Of a stretch of 5,145 bases of DNA, positions 1-5,145 are shown one piece after another. Where the stretch lies: the NCBI GenBank assembly GCA_964419225.1, contig CAYQPF010000247.1:1-5145 (forward strand). The letters are read 5' to 3'. Every line of letters starts with the position of its first letter. Within the stretch, counting starts at the first letter, position 1. Under the pieces are notes generated by a model. That model did no database searches. It saw nothing but the letters and a program-made list of their open reading frames with translations, and had not been told where the DNA came from. This DNA is from CAYQPF01 sp964419225 (GTDB lineage Bacteria > Cloacimonadota > Cloacimonadia > Cloacimonadales > CAYQPF01). A program made the translations under genes and the position numbers.

Positions 1-513
1 CAAAATGTACGTGACCTGGTTGCTGCGAAGAAGAAATTGAATTCTCAAACGCCTTTCATTATCTGGCAATTCATTGTTTTTAAGCATAATGAACATGAAT
101 TGGAGATAATCAAGAGGTTATCCAAGGAGATCGGGGTTGACTCTTTAGAGCTAAAGACAGCTCAAATATACGATAAGGAAGATATAGATAAATTTCTTCC
201 ACAAAACCCCAAATATCGTAGATACAAATTAACAGGCACTGGTTTCCAACTCAAATACGGAGTAAAGAACCGTTGCCGTCGGATCTGGACGCAGCCGGTT
301 GTTAATTGGGATGGACAAATAGCACCCTGTTGTTATGATAAAGACATTGAATATCCCATGGGTAATATTGAGCATCAATCGTTCAAGGAGATTTGGAGAA
401 ATACTGCTTTTAACAGGATGAGGCAGATCCTTCTTCTTAATAGGGGATCAATTCATATTTGTAATAATTGTGGAGAAGGTGTATCCTTGAATGTATCAAC
501 TAAGGAAATTTGA
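1..513 (+). CDS. Radical SAM/SPASM domain protein, C-terminal part (5' end outside window)
   Basis: The reading frame is open from base 1 to a TGA at 511-513, giving 170 visible residues. The N-terminal CxxxCxxC radical SAM core lies outside the window, so the family call rests on the C-terminal domain. The in-frame TTG at 37 is internal to the open frame and not a credible start. Numbering from base 1, the SPASM-like region has C92, then a 'WDGQIAPCCYDKD' stretch with C110 and C111, a 'GNI' turn, an 'EIW' motif, and a closing ICNNC with C154 and C157. In known SPASM proteins such cysteines bind an auxiliary 4Fe-4S cluster that helps a radical SAM enzyme act on a peptide, protein or other substrate. 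The substrate cannot be inferred here, and no precursor peptide or partner gene is visible. The gene converges on the helicase gene with 27 bases between the stops. I am confident of the domain type and not of the function. Confidence 0.85.
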   Translation, partial: QNVRDLVAAKKKLNSQTPFIIWQFIVFKHNEHELEIIKRLSKEIGVDSLELKTAQIYDKEDIDKFLPQNPKYRRYKLTGTGFQLKYGVKNRCRRIWTQPVVNWDGQIAPCCYDKDIEYPMGNIEHQSFKEIWRNTAFNRMRQILLLNRGSIHICNNCGEGVSLNVSTKEI

Positions 514-540
514 AGAAAGGAGTATTGAGTTTCCACTTCA

Positions 541-3500
541 TTAGTGATACTCGAAGAGTTCCTTCAGTTCCTCAATTCGCATGGATTTAACTACATTTTG
601 GCCATTCTCGATAAAGTTTTCAAACATTTCCCGCTTATTCTTTTGGAGATTGACGATCTTTTCTTCTACAGTACCCTTAGTAACTGTCTTATAGACGAGT
701 ACTTTTTTTGTTTGTCCGATTCTGTAGGCACGGTCGATGGCTTGATTTTCGACCATGGGGTTCCACCAGGGATCCACGATGATCACAGTATCGGCGGACG
801 TAAGATTTAACCCGAACCCACCTGTTTTGAGACTGATGAGGAAAGCTTTCACGAGTCTGTTATTATTAAAATTATCAACAGCTTTCTTACGGTTTTTAGT
901 TTGGCCGTCCATATATTCATAAACGATATGATTTTTGATAAGCATCATTTCCAGGAGTTTAAGCATTTCGACAAACTGACTGAAGATGAGGATTTTCTGT
1001 TCATTTTCGATGGCATCCAGGATAATTTCGGAAAGCAGTTCCATTTTACCAGAGATACGGTAGTCGTTTTTGATACTTTTTTCCACGAGGCAGGGATGGT
1101 TACAGATCTGCCGTAATTTCATTAAGGCAGAGAGGACATGAATATAGCTGATTTCCTGATCCGGGGTACGATTAAAATTCTCTTTCACAGAATCCAGTAC
1201 CTGCAGGTATAATTTTTCTTGGAGGGGACTCAGCTGACATTGTACTACCTGTTCCTGTTTGTCGGGCAATTCCAGTAATACATCGCGTTTATGTCTTCTT
1301 AAGATGAAGGGAGAGATCAGTCTGATCAGTTTTTCCTGGGCATTGGGATCGGCTGAAGTGAAATAATCTTTACGGAATCTGTTCAAATTATTCAGGTAAC
1401 CCGGCATAAGGAAATCAAAGATTGACCATAGTTCGAAAGGTGAATTTTCCATGGGAGTACCAGTTAAAGCAAGACGATGTGACCCGTTCAATTCTTTGAT
1501 AGCTTTAGTTCTCAGAGCCGTGGAATTCTTTATGTGTTGTGCTTCATCTAAAATAATATATTCGAAATGATGTTGTTTCAACTCGCTGATATCATTCAGA
1601 ATGAGAGTATAAGAGGTTATTACAAGATTTACATTGATGTTTTTAAGTTTATTTTCTCTTTCCTCGCGATCTCCTTCATAGACAATATAGGTGAGGTTAC
1701 TGTTGAATTTTTCAATTTCATTCACCCAGTTAAAGATGAGAGTTTTGGGACAAATGATCAAAGATTTCACATCACCGGGTAAATCGCTCAGGATAGAAAT
1801 CGCCTGAATTGTCTTTCCCAAGCCCATGTCATCTGCCAGAATTCCGTTGAAATGGTATTTTTGCAGCATTTTCAACCAATGAAATCCGCTCTTTTGGTAG
1901 CTTCTCATTACAGGTTTCAAGTATTCGGGCACATTGCTTACTTCCTCAAGTTTTCTGTCTAAAACTGATTTATAAACTTTTTGCAGATAGGAGTCGCTTT
2001 TGATCATTCCGTCCTGATTGAGAATTTGGTATAAGTAGGGAATATTGTGAATCTTCATCTTATAGATATCATCTTTTACTTTTTCACTTTTCTTAAGAAC
2101 TCCATTAATCTCATCATACAAATTTTGATTGGTAATGAACAAGAGCCTGCCGTCTTTTAACTGCAGATACTTTTCTTTGGTCTTAAAAAACTTACGTAAT
2201 TCTTCGTGAGACAGTTTTACATCTTTGTATTCGTAGATGACATCATAGGTAAACCAGTCAGATTCGCCAGCTTTGTAGGTATTAATGATTGGTTTCAGCT
2301 CTGCCTTATAGATAAATTCCTGTTTCAAGGAATCGGATAGTTCGAAAGACCAGTTTGAACTGCTCTTTTCAAAGACAATTCGTTTTAGTTCAGCAATATT
2401 TTGTTCACCGGAGAAAATCAGTTTGGATTCTTTTTCCAGCATTTCCTCAGATGCTTCCGGCAGGGAACGGACAAATTCATAGACTTCATACTTAACCTGA
2501 GGTGGAAGATAAAACCAGATCAATTTTTCATCGAGTTCATAGCGAATCAACTCAACCGGATAGCGAAGTAAGGACATGGGGATTTTCACTTGTTCGGTAT
2601 ATTTTAGAAAGCCGGAAAGGAAGATTTGGTCTTCCACTTTTTCCAGATAGAAACTAATCACTGGATAGTTGTCGTAGTAAACAGGCAAATCAATGCCTTC
2701 TTCGAAGTCGAGGAAGCAACCCAGTAAGTTTAGTTGCCTGGTTACAACAGAGGCAAAATACACGAGATCCTCACGCTTCAGTTCGTAGCCGGTGGTTAAT
2801 GCACCTTTGATGACATTGCTGTCCAAGGGTAAGTGAAGGCAGAATACTTCGTTCTTTTTAAAAACATAAACGGATTTTTGTGAGTAAAAGGCTGAAATGA
2901 TTTCTGTGTCTGCCAGTTTAAAAACGAAATTATATTCATCAACTTTGCGGATCATGAAATTAAGTTTGATCTGATCCTGTTTGAATAATAATTTATCTCC
3001 GGTTTCCTTGATATAAACTTTATGGGAAAGATGGCCTAAAACGATAAGAATCTGAATAAAATCGGCTTTATAGATCGTGAAATAGGTTCCTTTACGGCTG
3101 TAAGAGCATTTCAATTTCTGTAATTTGGCTAATAATTCCACCTCTACATCGGGCAGAATCTGCAGGTTTCTTTTGGCTGTTTCCAGATCGGCAGATGATT
3201 CATCAGAAAGATCCTTACTACCTAAAATAGCAGACATCAAGCGTACATCCATAGGTTCATATTTGGAAAAATAGATTCTAATTTTATCTTCTTTTTCGTT
3301 GAACAAATCTGAGACAAGAATCAAAGAATTTTGGATAATCCGCTGCCAATATTCATTGAAATTCATGATCTTCTTCTGATAGGCCTGGACTAAGTTCTCG
3401 GCTAAGAATTCAGTCCCGAGGTTCTTATAACTATAATCTATGATCGATAAAAAATGCACACAGGACTTACCAACCCCGCAGTGTGAACAGCTATGACTGA

Positions 3501-3714
3501 CAATTTTCCGTGTATTAGCATCATATTTAATTGCTATTCTGTAGGGAAATTTCTTTTTTGCATCAGGTGTGGAAGTGAAAATTATGTTAAGTAAATTATT
3601 CTCGTCCAAAAACTTCTTAATTTCTAAATCATCAGCGGACAAAAACTGGATAGAATTCTTATAATACCAAGAATTGGAATGTTCGTGATACTCGTTGCCA
3701 AATAGATGAGCCAT
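541..3714 (-). CDS. SNF2-family DEAD/DEAH-box ATPase with N-terminal SWIM-like zinc finger
   Basis: This is a complete gene of 1057 residues ending in TAA at 541-543. A TTG at 3715-3717 is in frame one codon upstream. I prefer the ATG at 3712-3714 because AGGGG lies 5 bases before it and only 2 before the TTG. Residues about 76-87 hold C-x2-C-x5-C-x-H, resembling a SWIM zinc finger (usually CxC...CxH). Residues about 100-590 form a long region without recognisable motifs. The SNF2 motor fills residues about 600-1030: Walker A DDMGLGKT (628-635), ICPKTLIFNW (motif Ia), DEAQ (723-726, motif II), LTGTPMEN (motif III), KILIFSQF (907-914, motif IV), SLKTGGFGLNL (motif V) and QAIDRAYRIGQ (991-1001, motif VI). 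All catalytic residues appear intact. SNF2 proteins use ATP to translocate on double-stranded DNA and remodel protein-DNA complexes. The C-terminal position of the motor differs from RapA, so I do not call it RapA/HepA. The cellular role of this bacterial SWIM-SNF2 group is not settled, and nothing nearby suggests a specific pathway. Confidence 0.96.
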   Translation of the reverse strand: MAHLFGNEYHEHSNSWYYKNSIQFLSADDLEIKKFLDENNLLNIIFTSTPDAKKKFPYRIAIKYDANTRKIVSHSCSHCGVGKSCVHFLSIIDYSYKNLGTEFLAENLVQAYQKKIMNFNEYWQRIIQNSLILVSDLFNEKEDKIRIYFSKYEPMDVRLMSAILGSKDLSDESSADLETAKRNLQILPDVEVELLAKLQKLKCSYSRKGTYFTIYKADFIQILIVLGHLSHKVYIKETGDKLLFKQDQIKLNFMIRKVDEYNFVFKLADTEIISAFYSQKSVYVFKKNEVFCLHLPLDSNVIKGALTTGYELKREDLVYFASVVTRQLNLLGCFLDFEEGIDLPVYYDNYPVISFYLEKVEDQIFLSGFLKYTEQVKIPMSLLRYPVELIRYELDEKLIWFYLPPQVKYEVYEFVRSLPEASEEMLEKESKLIFSGEQNIAELKRIVFEKSSSNWSFELSDSLKQEFIYKAELKPIINTYKAGESDWFTYDVIYEYKDVKLSHEELRKFFKTKEKYLQLKDGRLLFITNQNLYDEINGVLKKSEKVKDDIYKMKIHNIPYLYQILNQDGMIKSDSYLQKVYKSVLDRKLEEVSNVPEYLKPVMRSYQKSGFHWLKMLQKYHFNGILADDMGLGKTIQAISILSDLPGDVKSLIICPKTLIFNWVNEIEKFNSNLTYIVYEGDREERENKLKNINVNLVITSYTLILNDISELKQHHFEYIILDEAQHIKNSTALRTKAIKELNGSHRLALTGTPMENSPFELWSIFDFLMPGYLNNLNRFRKDYFTSADPNAQEKLIRLISPFILRRHKRDVLLELPDKQEQVVQCQLSPLQEKLYLQVLDSVKENFNRTPDQEISYIHVLSALMKLRQICNHPCLVEKSIKNDYRISGKMELLSEIILDAIENEQKILIFSQFVEMLKLLEMMLIKNHIVYEYMDGQTKNRKKAVDNFNNNRLVKAFLISLKTGGFGLNLTSADTVIIVDPWWNPMVENQAIDRAYRIGQTKKVLVYKTVTKGTVEEKIVNLQKNKREMFENFIENGQNVVKSMRIEELKELFEYH

Positions 3715-3719
3715 CAAAA

Positions 3720-3724
3720 CCCCT
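3720..3724 (-). promoter_or_regulatory. Ribosome binding site of the SNF2 ATPase gene
   Basis: On the - strand the sequence reads AGGGG-TTTTG-ATG. The purine core is complementary to the 3' end of 16S rRNA and sits 5 bases before the ATG at 3714. The in-frame TTG immediately before that ATG would leave only 2 bases of spacing, so this site decides the start. Confidence 0.7.
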
Positions 3725-3736
3725 ATAAAAAAATAT

Positions 3737-3769
3737 ATATTAAGTTTTAAAATAAATGATTAGAGTCAA
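3737..3769 (-). promoter_or_regulatory. Tentative promoter region of the SNF2 ATPase gene
   Basis: The 70 bases before the ribosome binding site (about 3725-3794) are almost purely A and T. On the - strand a TTGACT (3764-3769) matches a -35 hexamer well and TAATAT (3737-3742) resembles a -10 box. The spacer is 21 bases, longer than the usual 16-18. The AT-rich tract is a sensible place for a promoter, but these exact boxes are weakly supported, and the organism's promoter consensus may differ from the sigma-70 model. Confidence 0.25.
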
Positions 3770-3794
3770 GTATAAAAAAATATAAATTCTTTTT

Positions 3795-3839
3795 CAGGCG
3801 TCAGGTATCAGTCGTCAGGCATCAGTCGTCAGGCGTCAG
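3795..3839. repeat. Heptamer tandem repeat, CAGNNNT type, six units
   Basis: Six consecutive 7-base units start at 3795: CAGGCGT, CAGGTAT, CAGTCGT, CAGGCAT, CAGTCGT and CAGGCGT, followed by a final CAG. The CAG and the last T are invariant, and the middle three positions vary between a few choices. The array lies just upstream of the AT-rich leader of the helicase gene. The 7-base period does not keep a reading frame, so it is not protein coding. Confidence 0.9.
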
Positions 3840-3850
3840 AGGGGAGGGGA

Positions 3851-3895
3851 ATGGACAATATGGACTAAATGGACTTGATGGACTGTATGGACAGG
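3851..3895. repeat. Nonamer tandem repeat, ATGGACNNN, five units
   Basis: Five perfect-period 9-base units start at 3851: ATGGACAAT, ATGGACTAA, ATGGACTTG, ATGGACTGT and ATGGACAGG. The first six bases are identical in every copy and the last three differ in each. A TAA lies in frame within the second unit, so a Met-Asp-X peptide repeat is not encoded. The period differs from that of the neighbouring heptamer arrays. Confidence 0.92.
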
Positions 3896-3899
3896 AGAA

Positions 3900-3930
3900 G
3901 TTGAGAGTTGAAAGTTGAGAGTTGAGAGTT
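3900..3930. repeat. Heptamer tandem repeat, GTTGAGA, four units
   Basis: The units GTTGAGA, GTTGAAA, GTTGAGA and GTTGAGA follow directly from 3900 to 3927, with a partial GTT after them. Only one base differs among the four copies. A single further GTTGAGA lies at 4114-4120. The array begins 5 bases after the nonamer block. Confidence 0.92.
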
Positions 3931-4012
3931 TTGCAAAGAAAGGAAGTCGGACAAGGCAGACTGGTCAGACGAGTCATGAGTAGGGTGAGGGGGAATTGAT
4001 TCGGAACACTGC

Positions 4013-4043
4013 CGAACACGGACTTGCAAGGACGAACACGGAC
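4013..4043. repeat. Direct repeat of CGAACACGGAC, two copies 20 bases apart
   Basis: CGAACACGGAC occurs at 4013-4023 and again at 4033-4043, separated by TTGCAAGGA. A degenerate GGAACAC at 4003-4009 may be the remnant of a further copy. The next heptamer array begins 6 bases later. Confidence 0.75.
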
Positions 4044-4048
4044 AGGGG

Positions 4049-4078
4049 AGGTGTCAGGTTTCAGGTGTCAGGTGTCAG
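4049..4078. repeat. Second CAGGTGT heptamer array
   Basis: From 4049 the sequence runs AGGTGT, CAGGTTT, CAGGTGT, CAGGTGT and a final CAG, again with a period of 7. It is the same repeat family and orientation as the array at 3795-3839 (shared consensus CAGGYGT) but more homogeneous. The two arrays bracket about 210 bases containing the other repeat types. Confidence 0.88.
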
Positions 4079-4143
4079 TGATGATGAGAATTGACACTTG
4101 GAAAATAGGGGGAGTTGAGATTCATGAAAGATAGAGACCCAAG

Positions 4144-4179
4144 ACCCTCATCCTAACCTTCTCCCTAGTAGGGAGAAGG
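4144..4179. repeat. Palindromic element resembling dispersed bacterial CCCTC/CTCTCCC repeats
   Basis: A C-rich lead (ACCCTCATCCTAA) runs into a perfect inverted repeat, CCTTCTCCCT (4157-4166) and AGGGAGAAGG (4170-4179), with a 3-base AGT loop. From memory, sequences of the form 'ACCCTCACCCTAACCCTCTCCC...GGGAGAGGG' recur between genes in many unrelated bacteria, and this looks like a variant. No T-tract follows on either strand, so I do not read it as a Rho-independent terminator. Confidence 0.7.
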
Positions 4180-4230
4180 AATTAATCGGTTGATATTTGT
4201 AAAAATATTTAAGTGTTTTTACTTATTTAG

Positions 4231-4264
4231 AAAAAGAGGAGCATTGGGTTTAGCAGTGCTCCTC
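4231..4264 (-). terminator. Rho-independent terminator of the secreted-protein gene
   Basis: On the - strand GAGGAGCACTG pairs with CAATGCTCCTC around a 7-base loop, giving an 11-position stem with a single A.C mismatch. The stem spans 4236-4264 and is followed at once by TTTTT (4231-4235). It lies 58 bases past the TAA of the gene ending at 4322. The U-tract is short and is interrupted after five bases. On the + strand no T-tract follows, so the direction is leftwards. Confidence 0.68.
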
Positions 4265-4279
4265 AACAATAAATTTATT

Positions 4280-4316
4280 AGCCGGTCAGCATTTTTCGGA
4301 ACTAATGCTGAAGGCT
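4280..4316 (-). other. Stem-loop directly after the secreted-protein stop codon
   Basis: TCAGCATT (4286-4293) and AATGCTGA (4304-4311) form a perfect 8-bp stem with a 10-base loop. It is extended by AGCC/GGCT (4280-4283 with 4313-4316) across a small asymmetric internal loop. The stem-loop begins 5 bases after the stop codon at 4322. No T-tract follows, so it may protect the mRNA 3' end or be part of a two-hairpin termination region. A perfect 12-base palindrome AATAAATTTATT (4268-4279) lies between it and the terminator. Confidence 0.5.
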
Positions 4317-4321
4317 GGTAT

Positions 4322-5145
4322 TTACTTCATCAATATAATTTTTTTGACAGCAGATATTCCTTTGAGGCAAACTTGGCCAAAATAGACACCAGATCCGACG
4401 GGTTTATTTTGGTTATCTTTACCATTCCATTCAACTTTATGGTCACCTTTGGGGAGATAAGCTGAAACAAGATTTCTGACTACCTGTCCTTTACAGTTAA
4501 AGATTTTCAATTCAGTCTGAGCTGCCAGAGGAAGGGTGAAGGCAATGGTAGTACTCGGATTGAACGGATTCGGATAATTTGTCAGATTCATTTTTTCCCG
4601 GGTGATGCTGATATTCTGGTTATGAGTGATATTGGTGTAATCGATATCAACAGCCATATAGGAAACATTACCGCCAATATTATCACCAACCCCATTTACA
4701 GATGATCCATAACTGAAATCATCATAAAACATCAGATGAATTCGGGCCATACCATTTCCCAGTTCCTCGATAACATCACAAGGATAGACATATTCGGGTA
4801 TAGTTCCGTCCATTTCAGGCAAGAATCTGTTGATGGCGATAGGTTTGGACCAGGAGTTTCCATTATCAGAGGATACTGCGATAAAGATTTCAGGAGTATT
4901 TGCCCAATCCTGATAATCCATATTACTGAACTCATGGTATTGTCTTGCTTTGGTAGCATCCTGCCAAACTGCAGCCATTTTCCCGGTTGTAGGAGATTTG
5001 CTGACACGGAAATTGTTATCTTCAAAAGCATTCTCTGCATTCCAGTAGTAAATAGGATACATTGTACGTGCCCAACCTTCCTGATCCTGAATACCATCTT
5101 CATTCTCGTCCCAGGGTAAATAGGGTAAACCATCAGCAGGATGAG
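4322..5145 (-). CDS. Secreted protein with BNR/Asp-box and C-terminal type IX sorting domain, C-terminal part
   Basis: The frame is open from the right edge to a TAA at 4322-4324, giving 273 visible residues. The ATG at 5062 is internal, since the frame continues upstream through readable protein (...DENEDGIQDQEGWART). Residues 91-98 read SSDNGNSW, an exact Asp-box (SxDxGxxW), typical of sialidase-type beta-propeller blades. The preceding 'KMAAVWQD' and later 'MARIHLMFYDD' strands fit such a fold. Residues about 186-273 hold the sorting domain: YPNPFNPSTTI, 'ELKIFNCKGQVVRNL', 'GDHKVEWNGKDNQNKPVGSGVYF' and a terminal KKIILMK. In the known families this domain directs export by the type IX secretion system and surface anchoring or release. 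No catalytic residues are visible, so enzyme activity cannot be claimed. The protein may be an adhesin, a glycan-binding protein or a hydrolase. A stem-loop and a terminator follow the stop. Confidence 0.85.
   Translation of the reverse strand, partial: HPADGLPYLPWDENEDGIQDQEGWARTMYPIYYWNAENAFEDNNFRVSKSPTTGKMAAVWQDATKARQYHEFSNMDYQDWANTPEIFIAVSSDNGNSWSKPIAINRFLPEMDGTIPEYVYPCDVIEELGNGMARIHLMFYDDFSYGSSVNGVGDNIGGNVSYMAVDIDYTNITHNQNISITREKMNLTNYPNPFNPSTTIAFTLPLAAQTELKIFNCKGQVVRNLVSAYLPKGDHKVEWNGKDNQNKPVGSGVYFGQVCLKGISAVKKIILMK

Larger units (their letters stand above)
3715..4321. other. Repeat-rich intergenic region without a gene
   Basis: About 600 bases separate the secreted-protein gene and the helicase gene, both read leftwards. 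I see no credible gene here. The only open frames are low-complexity translations of repeats (about 3822-4019) or run across the terminator hairpin (from about 4190). The content from right to left is two stem-loops after the secreted-protein gene, an AT-rich stretch (4180-4235), a palindrome (4157-4179), five short direct-repeat blocks (3795-4078), and the AT-rich leader of the helicase gene. The stretches 3931-4012 and 4079-4143 hold only scattered repeat fragments, such as a single GTTGAGA at 4114-4120, and nothing else I recognise. Confidence 0.8.

Noticed and set aside
37..39. TTG at 37 as the start of the SPASM protein
   Set aside because: The frame is open back to base 1, and the domain order requires a large N-terminal part outside the window.
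520..552. Inverted repeat GAGTAT/ATACTC across the two convergent stop codons, as a bidirectional terminator
   Set aside because: The arms are only 6 bp with a 21-base loop, one arm lies inside the helicase coding end, and no T-tract follows on either strand.
541..3714. SNF2 ATPase as part of a phage-defence system (for example DISARM-like)
   Set aside because: No methyltransferase, nuclease, phospholipase-D or other defence gene is adjacent. The neighbours are a SPASM protein and a secreted protein, and the gene appears to stand alone.
3822..4019. 65-residue open frame on the - strand in the repeat region
   Set aside because: The translation is low-complexity (Ser/Pro/Leu-rich) and comes directly from the tandem repeats. 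It has no ribosome binding site, and the 7-base periods shift the frame.
3795..4078. CRISPR array
   Set aside because: The repeat units are 7-20 bases and directly tandem, with no 25-40-base repeat/spacer alternation and no cas gene.
4144..4179. Palindrome read as a Rho-independent terminator
   Set aside because: The stem is strong, but neither strand has a T-tract after it, and a better terminator with TTTTT lies closer to the upstream gene at 4231-4264.
4190..4465. 91-residue open frame on the + strand
   Set aside because: It runs through both hairpins and then antisense through the conserved sorting domain of the - strand gene, whose protein motifs are unmistakable.
4732..5133. Open frames of 127 and 133 residues on the + and - strands over the secreted-protein gene
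   Set aside because: They overlap in other frames the reading frame that carries the Asp-box and continues into the sorting domain. They show no recognisable motif.

Overview
The window holds three protein genes, two of them cut by the window edges, and one 604-base gene-free stretch filled with short repeats. Base composition looks AT-rich (about 40% GC by eye). The right-hand protein ends in a 'YPNPFNPST...' C-terminal sorting domain of the type IX secretion (Por_Secre_tail / FlgD-Ig-like) kind. That domain, the Asp-box in the same protein and the decaying short tandem repeats between genes suggest a member of the Fibrobacteres-Chlorobi-Bacteroidetes superphylum or a related candidate phylum. 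Cloacimonadota is my best guess, but this is an inference and not proven by the sequence.

Layout: (1) bases 1-513, + strand, the C-terminal 170 codons of a radical SAM protein ending in a SPASM-type auxiliary iron-sulfur cluster domain. (2) After a 27-base convergent gap, 541-3714 on the - strand, a complete 1057-residue SNF2-family ATPase with an atypical N-terminal SWIM-like zinc finger and all the classical helicase motifs. Its ATG start is set by an AGGGG ribosome binding site. (3) 3715-4321, an intergenic region with an AT-rich leader next to the helicase, then five separate blocks of 7-, 9- or 20-base-period direct repeats, a 10-bp-arm palindrome of a widely dispersed-looking type, a Rho-independent terminator and a second stem-loop. 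(4) 4322-5145, - strand, the C-terminal 273 codons of a secreted, probably beta-propeller (BNR/Asp-box) protein with the sorting domain.

The two - strand genes run in the same direction, but the tandem hairpins after the secreted-protein gene and the 600-base repeat region argue against an operon. The helicase is probably transcribed alone from the AT-rich region around 3725-3790. The three genes show no evident functional link: cofactor-dependent modification, DNA remodelling and cell-surface export. I see no defence island, phage, transposase, CRISPR array or RNA gene. The most unusual content is the patchwork of unrelated short tandem repeats between 3795 and 4179.
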